Shown one piece after another: positions 17,249-26,410 of a stretch of DNA of 60,356 nt. Position numbers and translations under genes: made by a program. The stretch comes from Candidatus Zixiibacteriota bacterium (GTDB lineage Bacteria > Zixibacteria > MSB-5A5 > RBG-16-43-9), in contig JAUYBY010000080.1 of assembly GCA_030692925.1 (NCBI GenBank), positions 1 to 60,356 on the forward strand, given 5' to 3'. A model generated the notes under the pieces. That model did no database searches and was not told the origin of the DNA. It saw only the letters and a program-made list of their open reading frames with translations. The stretch's first letter is position 1. Every line of letters starts with the position of its first letter.

Positions 17249-18853
17249 TTAGATCTTACCGAGATTCAAGATTTCATGCCCGAGCTTTTTTATCAGATAT
17301 CTAACGTGGCTCACGAATAATATAGATCCAGGGTAGTTCATCAAAGCGTTCTCTAAAGTTTCCCGGGCATCGATATCCAGATGATTGGTCGGCTCATCCA
17401 AGATTAAGAAATTTGCCCCGGATAAAAGAAGCTTGGCTATCATCACCTTCCCCTTTTCCCCTTCACTTAAATTCTTAATCCTCTTGAAAACCGAATCTTT
17501 TCTCAACATCAATGAGCCTAAAACTGTCCTGATCCAGACCGGGTCACCTGATATATCTGATGAAGTTGCCTCTTCCAGTACGCTCTTCTCCTGGGATAAC
17601 CCTTTTCTCTCTTGATCGAAATATCCGATTTTAACCTTATGACCTAAAACCACCTCGCCTTTATCCGGTTCAATTTCTCCTAATATTATTTTAAGAAGTG
17701 TGGTTTTGCCAGACCCATTAGCTCCCGTAAGAGCCAGGTTTTCTCCCTTTAGAATAGAAAAATCCAAATCAGTAAACAGCACTTTATTGCCATAAGATTT
17801 AGATAAGTATGTTACGGAGAGGACCAAATTCCCGGATGGAGTAAGATCAGGAAAATCTAAAGATACCCTTTTCTCCTCAAACGGTTTTTCCACCTTTTCA
17901 ACCTGTTCAATCCTTTTCTCCACGGCCTTAGCCCTTTTTGCTAACTTGGCGGCAACCGCAGTTATATGGCCTTTGGCTCCACCCGCGCCGATTCTTTGCT
18001 TTTCCTTACGTTTTGCCCAGACCTTTCTCCTCTGAGCTTCAATTTTCAATCTTTTAACTTCTTTCCTTTTATTCTCATACTCTCTCCACTGCCTTTCAAT
18101 CTCCTCTTCTCTTTGCTGGTAATAGGAACTGTAATCCCCTTTATATTCTTTCAGGGTTCCTCTTCTTAAATCCCAGATTTTGTTAACAGTTTTATTTAAA
18201 AAGGCTCGGTCATGCGAGACTATGAGCAAAGTGCCTTTGAAATCCGTAAGCCATCTCTCTAACCACTCTAAGCTGGATAAATCCAGGTGATTGGTGGGCT
18301 CGTCCAGGACCATAAAATCAGGTCTGGATAAAAGGATTTTGGCCAAGTTCGCTTTGGTTTTCTGGCCACTGGAGAGCAGTTTAAAATCAAGAGCCGTTTC
18401 ATCTTTGGTAAAGTTCAATCCGCGTAAAGTTTTCTCAGCCTCAGCTTTTACTCCCCAGCCTCCTGCAGATGCAAATCTTTCCTGAAGAAGGGTATACTCA
18501 GTTGCTCTGCCCGCATCTGATGAATCTCGTTCTAAATTCTTGAATTCAGAATAGAGTTTTTGGATTTGCGAAAAAGCTTCTAAGGTGTAGTCTAATACGG
18601 ACCCTTCATACTTTACAGTGCTTTCCTGCCTCAGATATCCTACCTGAAGATTTGACTTAGACTGAACTCTTTTCCCGGAAACTGACTCTTCTTCTCCAAG
18701 GATTATTTTCAAAAGGGTAGTTTTCCCGCAGCCATTCGGGCCTATAAGTCCTATCCTGTCACCTGAATTAATATCCAGGTTCACCCTTTCAAAAAGATTC
18801 CCCTCGCCGAAAGTATAGCTGAAGCTTACCTCTTTCAAACCTATCAGATGCAT
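17249..18853 (-). CDS. ABC-F family ATPase
   Basis: A 534-residue soluble protein with two ABC ATPase domains and no membrane helices. Domain 1: Walker A GPNGCGKTT, signature LSSGQ, Walker B VLDEPTNHLD. A charged linker (~240-330, KRKEVKRLKIEAQRRKVW) corresponds to the ribosomal P-site tRNA-interaction arm. Domain 2: GANGSGKTT, LSEGE, ILDEPTNHLD. ABC-F proteins act on the ribosome, either in translation rescue or antibiotic protection. The ATG at 18853 is preferred to an upstream in-frame ATG (18937) because GAGGAGAACAAT precedes it and the family starts with a short strand before SFSY. A hairpin with T-run lies in its leader. Confidence 0.92.
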   Translation of the reverse strand: MHLIGLKEVSFSYTFGEGNLFERVNLDINSGDRIGLIGPNGCGKTTLLKIILGEEESVSGKRVQSKSNLQVGYLRQESTVKYEGSVLDYTLEAFSQIQKLYSEFKNLERDSSDAGRATEYTLLQERFASAGGWGVKAEAEKTLRGLNFTKDETALDFKLLSSGQKTKANLAKILLSRPDFMVLDEPTNHLDLSSLEWLERWLTDFKGTLLIVSHDRAFLNKTVNKIWDLRRGTLKEYKGDYSSYYQQREEEIERQWREYENKRKEVKRLKIEAQRRKVWAKRKEKQRIGAGGAKGHITAVAAKLAKRAKAVEKRIEQVEKVEKPFEEKRVSLDFPDLTPSGNLVLSVTYLSKSYGNKVLFTDLDFSILKGENLALTGANGSGKTTLLKIILGEIEPDKGEVVLGHKVKIGYFDQERKGLSQEKSVLEEATSSDISGDPVWIRTVLGSLMLRKDSVFKRIKNLSEGEKGKVMIAKLLLSGANFLILDEPTNHLDIDARETLENALMNYPGSILFVSHVRYLIKKLGHEILNLGKI

Positions 18854-18871
18854 ATTGTTCTCCTCAAATGA

Positions 18872-18898
18872 AAAAGCCGAGTGAGCTCTCCTCGGCTT
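18872..18898 (-). terminator. Terminator-like hairpin in ABC-F leader (candidate attenuator)
   Basis: Minus-strand AAGCCGAG, a 9-base loop, CTCGGCTT and then TTTTC: an 8-bp stem with a short T-run, ending ~10 bases before the ABC-F ribosome site. An in-frame upstream reading frame (from 18937) runs through it. The layout resembles ribosome-mediated attenuators that control antibiotic-resistance ABC-F genes. Confidence 0.5.
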
Positions 18899-18922
18899 AA
18901 AGATTTCTTTAACTTGATTTAC

Positions 18923-18952
18923 CAAGCACCCTGCCAAAGGCGGGAATGCTTG
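18923..18952. repeat. CAAGCA...TGCTTG hairpin with inserted CCTGCCAAAGGCGGGA
   Basis: The outer arms CAAGCA and TGCTTG match a hairpin word seen at 17191-17219; here a CCNGCC-AAA-GGCGGGA palindrome fills the loop. Confidence 0.5.
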
Positions 18953-19104
18953 ACCTGCAAAAATAAATATACCAATAGACCCCGAAAGAAAAACTCAGTT
19001 CAAAAACCTGGAAAAGATGTCTATTGGGTTATTTCACAAAATATACTCCTTTCTTGAATAGGATAATAAATCAAAAATAATAGTCAAGATATTTTTGATC
19101 ATCT

Positions 19105-19190
19105 AAGGGCTTGATGAATCAAGCCCCTACCTTAAAGATTTGTTTTAGGACGAAACCGGTTGTAGGGGTTCGATCTATCGAACCCAAATT
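19105..19190. repeat. Two GTAGGGG-class hairpins
   Basis: GGGCTTGATGAATCAAGCCCCTAC and GTAGGGGTTCGATCTATCGAACCC lie back to back in the spacer before the SppA gene; the same two words reappear in the 56.9-57.1 kb cluster. Confidence 0.6.
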
Positions 19191-19214
19191 GGTTTTCCCC
19201 CCATGTTTAGACGG

Positions 19215-21626
19215 CTATTTAATTTCTATATCATAAGGAGAAACATAAAATATCTTCTCCTGGCTCATCTCTTCTAACCTATCGATATCGTTTAAGATTT
19301 TCTTAGAACCCAGAAAGGAGAAAGTCTCTTCAAAGTTAAATCCGAGAAATCCCCATCTTTTAGGTAAGCTGACTATCTCAACTAAACTTCCTTCTTTTAT
19401 TCCGGCTTTTATTCTCGCGATTTCGATTGCCTGTTTTAACCCGCCCAGCTCATCCACCAGTCCGTTTGCTTTTGCTTGATTTCCGGTCCAGACCCTGCCT
19501 CTGCCGATCTTGTCGATATCATCAAAGCTTCTCTTCCTGCCTTGAGCTACCTTATCTACAAAATCATCATAAAACTCTTTTGTCTGTTTTTTTACAATCC
19601 CTCTTTCCTCCTCAGTGAAACCACGGGTGCTGGTGAAGAAATCTGAATGTTTACCTCTCTTTAGGGTCTGGTTAGTAAAACCTATTTTCTGATATAAACC
19701 TTTTAGGTTGAATTTCCCGGAGATAACACCAATAGAGCCGGTTATGGTTCCTGGATCAGCTATGATGGTATCACCAGGACAGGCGATGAAATATCCTCCT
19801 GAGGCGGCTACATCTGACATAGAGACGATAAAAGGTTTCTTACCTTTACACAGGATTATCTCCCTCCAGATAACATCTGAGGCTATGCCTGAGCCACCCC
19901 GGCTGTCTATTCTAAAAACGATAGCTTTAATGCTATTATCCTCCCTTGCCCTTTTAATTGCTCTGGCAATGGTCTCTGACCCCATCATCTTCCCCAGGAA
20001 AAAATTGTTACTGCTTTCTCCTGAATTAATCAGACCAGTGGCAAAGATGACTGCAATCCTCTGAGGTATCTCCCAGGTATATTTATAATTTTCCTCCTTT
20101 GCATATCTTCTAAAACCTATCTTGTGAGGCTTTTTCCCGGTCATATTCTTGACTATATCATCCAACTGGTCAGAGAAAGCCAAATCATCTATTAATCCTT
20201 TCTCCTTTGCCTCTTTAGCGGTAAAGGGACCTTGATCTATTATAGATTTCAAATCTTCCTGACTTATCCCCCTTTGTATAGCAATCTCTCTGGTCATTTG
20301 TTCAAACAGGTCATCTAAAAGCCAGTTCACCATCTCCCGGTGAGCTTGTGACATAGAATCCCTGGTCACAAGGTCTGAGGCGCTCTTATAATCGCCGATA
20401 TGCACCAGGTCTGCCTCAATCCCCAACTTCTCTAAAGTTTTTTTGATGAAAGTTATCTCAGCAGAAATTCCGGTCAAGGAAAGATAACCAGTGGGTAGCA
20501 TTACTATTTTATCTCCGGAGGATGCCAGATAATATTCTTTATTCCCGCCCTGCTCCATAAAGAAGATTACTTTCTTTCCGTTCTGTCGGAAGTCAAGAAA
20601 TGCCTCCCTCAGTTCCTGAATCTTAGCCAGTCCAGCATCTAAACCATCAAGCCTCACGATCATCCCTTTGACCCTTTCATCCTTTTTCGCTTTCTCGATA
20701 TCCTGAATTATGTCTAAAAGTGTAACCTTTCTTCCACTAAATAGACTGAAGCTTTTCTCTTCATCTATGTTACCGGAGAGCTTCAGCTCTAAGAAGTTAT
20801 CCTTCCGCTGCCAGAAAGTCCTGTACCTTTCGCTGGCAAAATTCCAGTAAACTACACCTTTTTGATATTTGCTGTTCTTATCTATTGCATTATAGGAACC
20901 CAGCCCTGAAAACGGAAAATTAACCCTCAAATTGATTCCGTAATTTCCTTTATTATCTATATCTCCTGCCAGGAGTAGACCATCTAAAGGCTCAACTGAA
21001 ACCTGGTATCTGGCCCTGGCATCTTTTAACTTTTCTTTTTCATCCATCATACCATCTATGGAGAAAGTAATCCGATCGCTCAAAGGTCTTAAAGCTAACC
21101 CAAGGTCAAATGAGATATTGGTTTTGACGTCTTGAAAAACCGGGCGATTCAGGTCTTTGGCAATTCCACCTAAGGAGATAAAGGAAAATGGACGGATTAA
21201 AAAACCAGCATTCCAGGATTTCAGTCCATGATAATCTTTGTCTTTAGACCCGAACCAGGAATATACAGTGCCTAAATAGAATCCATCCACCAGCTTAAAC
21301 CCGGTGCCTAAACTATATTTCCTATATGTAGGCTTATCCACATTCCCTAACCATTCTGCTGAAAACCCTAATCCGTGCGTGGACAAAAGCAAGGCATAAT
21401 CACCTTTGAAACTCGAATCAGAGTAAGTATGCAGAAAATATCCTTGAAAACCTCTGTTCCAACCCAGACCTGCCGGATTGAACTTGAGACTCAAGGCATC
21501 ATCCGAGGTAGCGGCTGAGTTATAGGGAAGAAAAAAACCTTCAGTGGGTGAAGGGTTTGCCGCCATAGAAGTAGAAGAAAAAAGGAAAATTAGAAAGGCA
21601 CAAAAAAGTTTTAAACTTTTAAACAT
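19215..21626 (-). CDS. sppA: Signal peptide peptidase SppA with N-terminal beta-barrel domain
   Basis: An 803-residue exported fusion. Residues 1-22 are a signal peptide. Residues ~25-275 look like an outer-membrane beta-barrel of the FadL/PorV-like kind: SLKFNPAGLGWNRGFQGYF, then alternating strands with glycine turns. Residues ~280-800 are a full 67-kDa-type SppA with two repeats. The catalytic lysine is in GDYKSASD (~415) and the serine in VAASGGYF (~608), followed by GTITGSIGVISGKF. SppA degrades leftover signal peptides in the inner membrane; joined to a barrel it would instead act at the outer membrane, which is inference. The gene stands alone before the rRNA methyltransferase gene on the same strand (24-base gap). 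Confidence 0.9.
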   Translation of the reverse strand: MFKSLKLFCAFLIFLFSSTSMAANPSPTEGFFLPYNSAATSDDALSLKFNPAGLGWNRGFQGYFLHTYSDSSFKGDYALLLSTHGLGFSAEWLGNVDKPTYRKYSLGTGFKLVDGFYLGTVYSWFGSKDKDYHGLKSWNAGFLIRPFSFISLGGIAKDLNRPVFQDVKTNISFDLGLALRPLSDRITFSIDGMMDEKEKLKDARARYQVSVEPLDGLLLAGDIDNKGNYGINLRVNFPFSGLGSYNAIDKNSKYQKGVVYWNFASERYRTFWQRKDNFLELKLSGNIDEEKSFSLFSGRKVTLLDIIQDIEKAKKDERVKGMIVRLDGLDAGLAKIQELREAFLDFRQNGKKVIFFMEQGGNKEYYLASSGDKIVMLPTGYLSLTGISAEITFIKKTLEKLGIEADLVHIGDYKSASDLVTRDSMSQAHREMVNWLLDDLFEQMTREIAIQRGISQEDLKSIIDQGPFTAKEAKEKGLIDDLAFSDQLDDIVKNMTGKKPHKIGFRRYAKEENYKYTWEIPQRIAVIFATGLINSGESSNNFFLGKMMGSETIARAIKRAREDNSIKAIVFRIDSRGGSGIASDVIWREIILCKGKKPFIVSMSDVAASGGYFIACPGDTIIADPGTITGSIGVISGKFNLKGLYQKIGFTNQTLKRGKHSDFFTSTRGFTEEERGIVKKQTKEFYDDFVDKVAQGRKRSFDDIDKIGRGRVWTGNQAKANGLVDELGGLKQAIEIARIKAGIKEGSLVEIVSLPKRWGFLGFNFEETFSFLGSKKILNDIDRLEEMSQEKIFYVSPYDIEIK

Positions 21627-21650
21627 AAGACCTCCTGTTTTAGTTTAAGA

Positions 21651-22463
21651 TTACGTTTCCCCTTTTAAAAAGTTTCCCTTTTTATTGCGGACCATCTCAT
21701 ATAGCAAAATCCCGGCGGCAACTGAGGCATTCAAAGACTCCGCCTTGCCAAAGATGGGAACTTTTATCCTTTCATCTGCTAAATTTGACACCTCTTTGCT
21801 TATACCGGAAGATTCGCCGCCTATTAAAAGACAGATTTTTTCAGGATAACTTATTTTAGTATAGTCCTTCCCCTGATGAACTTCTGAGGAAAAAATTTTG
21901 AATCCTGAGACTTTCATTTCCGGAAGAACCTCTTTTAAATCCAGACCTTCAACTACCGGGAGATGAAAAATTGAACCCATAGTCGAGCGAATGACCTTAG
22001 GATTATAAAGCTCAACGCACCCTTTAGAAAGCAAAACTCCATTTGTCCCAGCCGCATCTGCAGTTCTTATCATTGTCCCAAGGTTTCCGGGATCGCGAAT
22101 GTTGTCCAGGCCCAGAAGAAGCGATGACTTTTTGAGAATATCCTTGCTCAGTGTAAACTTTTTCTTTTTAACCAGCGCCACAATCCCCTGAGGAGTCTCA
22201 GTATCAGTTAATTTCTCTATTTCTTTTTTCTTTATCCCGAATACTTCTATTCCTCTTTTGCTGAACTCCTCAATCAGCCTCTGACCCACAGAGGACTCAC
22301 TAAACTCTCCCGAGAAAAGAATCAGCTCAACTTCCCAGTCAGATGAAAGAGCTTCCTGGCACAAACGTACTCCTTCAATCAAAAATCTGCCCTTGCTGTT
22401 CCTTTCCTTTTCTGTCTTTAATTTGGAAATCTGTTTAAGCTTTTCCTTAGATAGTTCCTGCAT
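21651..22463 (-). CDS. TrmH/SpoU family RNA 2'-O-methyltransferase
   Basis: A 270-residue SPOUT (knotted) methyltransferase with an N-terminal substrate-binding domain (KGRFLIEGVRLCQEAL). SAM-binding motifs: LDNIRDPGNLGTMIRTADAA (motif 1, with the conserved Asn and Arg), LLIGGESSGIS (motif 2) and IPIFGKAESLN-like VPIFGKAESLNASVAAGILL (motif 3). Such proteins methylate ribose 2'-OH in 23S rRNA (RlmB-like, G2251) or tRNA. Which substrate it uses cannot be told. It is 24 bases upstream of the SppA-barrel gene and probably co-transcribed. Confidence 0.92.
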   Translation of the reverse strand: MQELSKEKLKQISKLKTEKERNSKGRFLIEGVRLCQEALSSDWEVELILFSGEFSESSVGQRLIEEFSKRGIEVFGIKKKEIEKLTDTETPQGIVALVKKKKFTLSKDILKKSSLLLGLDNIRDPGNLGTMIRTADAAGTNGVLLSKGCVELYNPKVIRSTMGSIFHLPVVEGLDLKEVLPEMKVSGFKIFSSEVHQGKDYTKISYPEKICLLIGGESSGISKEVSNLADERIKVPIFGKAESLNASVAAGILLYEMVRNKKGNFLKGET

Positions 22464-22934
22464 AGATTTTCTCCGGATATTTTGACAGCAAAATAGACAA
22501 TTGATGATTCTTTGTCAATTTATGTTTTGAATCCCCCTCTCCTCGTCCGTGAAACGGATCCGTAGGATGGGAGAGGGATAAAGGGAGAGGCTTCTCGGTA
22601 GGTCAGACATTCTGAGACTGTTGCTCAACTCCTGAAAAACCCATATTCATTCAGGAGACGTGAATGTAGGGACAGCCCTTGTGGCTGTCCCTATTAGGGT
22701 TAGGACAGGGACCACCGCCTTTGGCGGGATTTCGCATCGCTCAACAAGCTTTTCCCTACAAAAAAATTCACCTAAAAAAGACTTCGGCAAAGACTCTTCT
22801 TGTCTGACAGTCTGACACAGACAGGAATGTCTGTGTTACCTCATTTAACAAAAGATAAACTTGCTTTTTGCCATTCAAACCGTTAAAATAACTTTGTAGC
22901 AGTCTTAAGAAAAAGAACCTCAATAGATATAAAA
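22464..22934. repeat. Repeat-filled spacer, 470 bases
   Basis: No gene. It holds a CCCCTCTCCTCG...TGGGAGAGGG hairpin whose loop carries a 22-base TCC...ACGGATCCGT...GGA unit (22546-22567), a GTAGGGACAGCC...GGCTGTCCCTA hairpin (22666-22693) and a CCGCCTTTGGCGGGA palindrome (about 22714-22729). Confidence 0.6.
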
Positions 22935-25577
22935 ATGTCTTTTCTCAAAAAATATTTTCTCACTCTTTTCTTAATCCTTTTCTCGGCGTTGAGTGCACCT
23001 GCGGAACAGGGGAAAACGATTATACGCCTGGAAAAAACCGGGCTTAAAACTGGAGAACTTTTTCAGCCTTATCCCCTTTCCAGCCCAAAAGGAAAAATCG
23101 GGCTGGCTTTAGCCGGGGGCGGAGCACGGGGCTTAGCCCAGATAGGGATTCTTAAGGTTTTGGAAAGAGAGAAAATCCCCATCGACCTTATTGCCGGGAC
23201 CAGCATGGGAGGGATAATCGGAGGGCTTTATGTCTGCGGGTATTCCGCAGAGGACCTGGAGAAGTTAGCTTTGCAGATCAACTGGCAGGACCTTTTCTCC
23301 AATGCCCCTCCCAGGCTTTCCTTACTCCCTTCTCAGAGAGAAGAAAACGATAAATACCTTTTTCAGATATATTTTGAGGGTTTAAAACCCTCTATCCCAA
23401 AAGGACTGATCACAGGCCAGAAACTGACCAACCTTTTTACCCAACTTACTATGCAGGCAAATTTCGAAGCTGGTTCGAATTTCGACAAGCTTAAAATACC
23501 TTTCCGGGCTGTAACTACGGATTTAGCCACCGGTCAGGAGGTAGTCCTGCGATCAGGTGACCTGTCTGAAGCCTTGAGAGCTACCATGGCAATCCCCCTG
23601 GTCTTTACCCCGGTGGAGCTTGACGGGAGACTCTTGGTGGATGGAGGATTAGTTGACCCGATTCCAGTTGAAATCACCAAGAACATGGGAGCAGATTTTG
23701 TAATCGCAATTAACACCTCATCTGAGCTTTTGTCCTCCTCCCGGATCAAAGACCCTCTGGATATTGCCAACCAGACCACCTCAATAATGACCTTAGAAAG
23801 AAAAGAACAGGAATTGAAAAAAGCTGATTTTATTATCTCCCCTGACCTTTACCCCTATTCCTCAACCAGTTTTGAAAAAGCTGCAGAGCTTATCAGAATA
23901 GGGGAAAGAACTGCTGACAGTCTGATCCCGCAGTTGAAATCTCTTCTATCTACCTCTGACCGGCCCTCTTCTGATTCTCTTTATCCGATTAAAGAAGTGG
24001 AAATCTCCGGTAATCAAGACCTTTTGCCTGCTTCTCTGAAAATTGGTTTGAAATTAAGAAAAGGTGAGCAGGTATCGATATTTGACATAAGGTCTGATTT
24101 GAAAAATCTTTATTCCACCGGTTATTTCAAGGATGTTTATGCTGAACTATCCAGAGGGAGTGAGAATTATTTACTGACCTATCATCTGCATGAAAATCCA
24201 TCTTTCAATCGCATAGAGTTTTCAGGTAACAGGCTTTTCACCCCTGAGGAGTTAGAAAATAAGATCTCCTTTCCTCCTGAAAGGGTTGCAAACTTCAAAA
24301 TCTTGCAGGAGAAGTTACACCAGGTCATCAGGCTTTACCAGAATTCAGGGTATTCCCTAACTCATATTGAAAGCCTGGATTATAATTCATCCACTGGAAT
24401 TCTAAAGGTAGCAATTGACGAGGGGATCATCTCTAAAATCGAGCTTTCTGGAAACAAGAGGACTAAAAACTGGATGGTGACCCGCGCTCTTCCTCTAAAA
24501 GAGGGGAGACCTTATGATTCTAAATCAGTGCAGAAAGGGCTTTCTAACCTTTACTCTACCGGGCTTTTTGAGGCCATTTACTTGAAAATCTTGCCTCAAA
24601 ATGGCCAGAATGATGATAAGGTGCTGAAGCTTGACCTGCAGGAGAAAAAGTTTTCTTTCTTAAGAGGCGGAGCTCATTACAATGATGAATATTACACCGA
24701 AGGTTTTATCGAAGCTGGGGATAATAACATATTCGGAATAGGGAATGAGATCTATGCGCACCTGCAATATGGCAAACGGAAAGAAAACCATAGCCTGAAT
24801 TTCAAAGCAGATCGGATTTTTAAAACCTACCTCACCTATAAGCTCAACCTTTACTGGCAAAGGGAGGAGAGAAGGATTTATTCTGGGCATAAAAGGGTGG
24901 ATTCATTTGAGGAGAAAAGAATGGGCGGGTTATTTTCCTTCGGACAGCAGATCGCCAGGCTGGGCAAGGCTTCATTGGAAGGCAGAATAGAGAAAGTTAA
25001 TACCGAATTTGAAAGTGCGAAAATAAAAGAGAACTACCAGATCACCAGTTTAATCTTCAGGTCAATAGTGGATAATTTAGATAAACTCCCGTTTCCGGAT
25101 GAGGGTAAATATCATTACCTCTATGCAGAACTATCCGGAAAAGTCTTTGGAGGAGACTTAAACTACAGGAAGTTTTTCTCCTCTTTAGAATCTTATTTTC
25201 CATTAGGCTCAAGACTCAATTTCCATCCCAAAGTAGCAATAGCTTTATCTGATGGAGACTTGCCTTTAGCTGACAAGTTCACCTTAGGCGGATTTGGAAC
25301 CTTAGGCGGCTTTTATGAGCAGGAGCTAAAAGGGGACAAGCTTTTCTTCTTTAATTTGGGCTTAAGATATAAGTTCTACAAAAGATGGTATCTCACCCTG
25401 AGATACGATTCCGGCAACACCTGGCCCAATTTAGAATCGATCAAGCTGAAAAACCTGCAAAATTCAATTTTATCCATCCTCTCAGTCTCCACCCCCATCG
25501 GACCCATAGAATTCGCCTACGGCAGAGCAGAGAAAAAAATTGATAAGTTCTATTTTAGGATGGGACTGGAGTTTTGA
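22935..25577 (+). CDS. Patatin-like phospholipase with POTRA domains and BamA/Omp85-type barrel
   Basis: An 880-residue surface or outer-membrane protein (type Vd, PlpD/FplA-like but with full Omp85 features). Signal peptide ~1-23. Patatin domain ~54-310: oxyanion hole GGGARG (61-66), nucleophile S90 in GTSMGG, catalytic D236 in DGG. Then POTRA-like repeats (~330-565; IKEVEISGNQDLLPASLKIG and ISKIELSGNKRTKNWMVTRA) and a 16-strand-like barrel (~570-880) with DKFTLGGFGTLGGFYEQEL near the end and a terminal Phe (MGLEF). It would hydrolyse lipids outside or at the cell surface. Its last codons are duplicated twice downstream, around the accessory modules. Confidence 0.93.
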   Translation: MSFLKKYFLTLFLILFSALSAPAEQGKTIIRLEKTGLKTGELFQPYPLSSPKGKIGLALAGGGARGLAQIGILKVLEREKIPIDLIAGTSMGGIIGGLYVCGYSAEDLEKLALQINWQDLFSNAPPRLSLLPSQREENDKYLFQIYFEGLKPSIPKGLITGQKLTNLFTQLTMQANFEAGSNFDKLKIPFRAVTTDLATGQEVVLRSGDLSEALRATMAIPLVFTPVELDGRLLVDGGLVDPIPVEITKNMGADFVIAINTSSELLSSSRIKDPLDIANQTTSIMTLERKEQELKKADFIISPDLYPYSSTSFEKAAELIRIGERTADSLIPQLKSLLSTSDRPSSDSLYPIKEVEISGNQDLLPASLKIGLKLRKGEQVSIFDIRSDLKNLYSTGYFKDVYAELSRGSENYLLTYHLHENPSFNRIEFSGNRLFTPEELENKISFPPERVANFKILQEKLHQVIRLYQNSGYSLTHIESLDYNSSTGILKVAIDEGIISKIELSGNKRTKNWMVTRALPLKEGRPYDSKSVQKGLSNLYSTGLFEAIYLKILPQNGQNDDKVLKLDLQEKKFSFLRGGAHYNDEYYTEGFIEAGDNNIFGIGNEIYAHLQYGKRKENHSLNFKADRIFKTYLTYKLNLYWQREERRIYSGHKRVDSFEEKRMGGLFSFGQQIARLGKASLEGRIEKVNTEFESAKIKENYQITSLIFRSIVDNLDKLPFPDEGKYHYLYAELSGKVFGGDLNYRKFFSSLESYFPLGSRLNFHPKVAIALSDGDLPLADKFTLGGFGTLGGFYEQELKGDKLFFFNLGLRYKFYKRWYLTLRYDSGNTWPNLESIKLKNLQNSILSILSVSTPIGPIEFAYGRAEKKIDKFYFRMGLEF

Positions 25578-25663
25578 GGAAAAAAAAGGCTTGATTTCTG
25601 AAAAGAGTTAGGATAAAATACCTTTTTGCTTAATAAAACCGTTAATAGGATGGTATATAGGTA

Positions 25664-26158
25664 ATGAAGAAAACAATAGCAGTCTTAAACCAACTCAGAA
25701 AAAAAGGGTTAATCAAAAATTATGCCATCGGCGGCGGAATTGCGACGATCTTCTATGTTGAGCCTTTCTTCACTTATGACCTGGATGTGTTTATAATCCC
25801 TTCGGGCACGGTAAAAAAGCAGAATCTGATTTTACTTTCTCCTATATATAATTATTTACAAGCTAAGGGCTATAAGTGGAAAGGGGAACATATCCTAATA
25901 GAAGGAGTCCCGGTGCAGTTTATTCCCGCGGACGAATTTGAAAAGGAGGCAGTCGCCAGGGCAAAAGCAGTAGAATACGAAGGGGTTAAAACCAAGGTGA
26001 TGGCTCCTGAATATCTGGTCGCACTATTATTACGGGCAGGCAGAAAAAAGGATATGGAGAAAACAGAAAAACTTTTAGAGCAGACCAAAATAGACAGAAG
26101 AAAACTCAGAGCCATCTTGCGCAAGTATGGTTTGACCAGAAAATTTGATCTTTTGTGA
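25664..26158 (+). CDS. Nucleotidyltransferase-fold protein (AbiEii-like)
   Basis: A 164-residue protein with a nucleotidyltransferase signature: YAIGGGIATIFY (G23-G25) followed by TYDLDVFI (D39, D41), the GG...DxD metal pair of Pol-beta-type NTases such as AbiEii toxins. The rest is short for AbiEii (usually ~250-300), so this is a minimal version. The next gene begins 12 bases downstream. Such NTases act as toxins that modify tRNA or other targets, or as plain nucleotidyl enzymes; the pairing with a small partner is suggestive only. It is the first module of the island after the patatin gene. Confidence 0.7.
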   Translation: MKKTIAVLNQLRKKGLIKNYAIGGGIATIFYVEPFFTYDLDVFIIPSGTVKKQNLILLSPIYNYLQAKGYKWKGEHILIEGVPVQFIPADEFEKEAVARAKAVEYEGVKTKVMAPEYLVALLLRAGRKKDMEKTEKLLEQTKIDRRKLRAILRKYGLTRKFDLL

Positions 26159-26170
26159 AGGAGAACTACT

Positions 26171-26407
26171 ATGCGTGGTAAAAAAGTTAGTCAGATGAAG
26201 ATCCTTATAAGGGATAATAAAAAAATCACCCGAAAAAAGCTTTTTGAAAATAAAGAAAAGTTTCACAAAGAGCAGGCAAAACTTCCTTTTGAGGAAAAAA
26301 TTAAAATACTTATCCGCCTGCAGGAGATCGCCAATAGCATCCATAAATCCACCTCCGGCGGAAAATTAGGAGTCTGGAAAATTCCCTCTAAATCCCGGAG
26401 CAAATAG
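26171..26407 (+). CDS. Small basic partner protein of the nucleotidyltransferase
   Basis: A 78-residue Lys-rich, helical protein (MKILIRDNKKITRKKLFENK; LPFEEKIKILIRLQEIANSI). A strong AAGGAGAACTACT site precedes the ATG. I do not recognise the family. Location right after the NTase (12-base gap) suggests a paired function, possibly an antitoxin; NTase-first order is opposite to many toxin-antitoxin pairs. Confidence 0.6.
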   Translation: MRGKKVSQMKILIRDNKKITRKKLFENKEKFHKEQAKLPFEEKIKILIRLQEIANSIHKSTSGGKLGVWKIPSKSRSK

Positions 26408-26410
26408 AAC

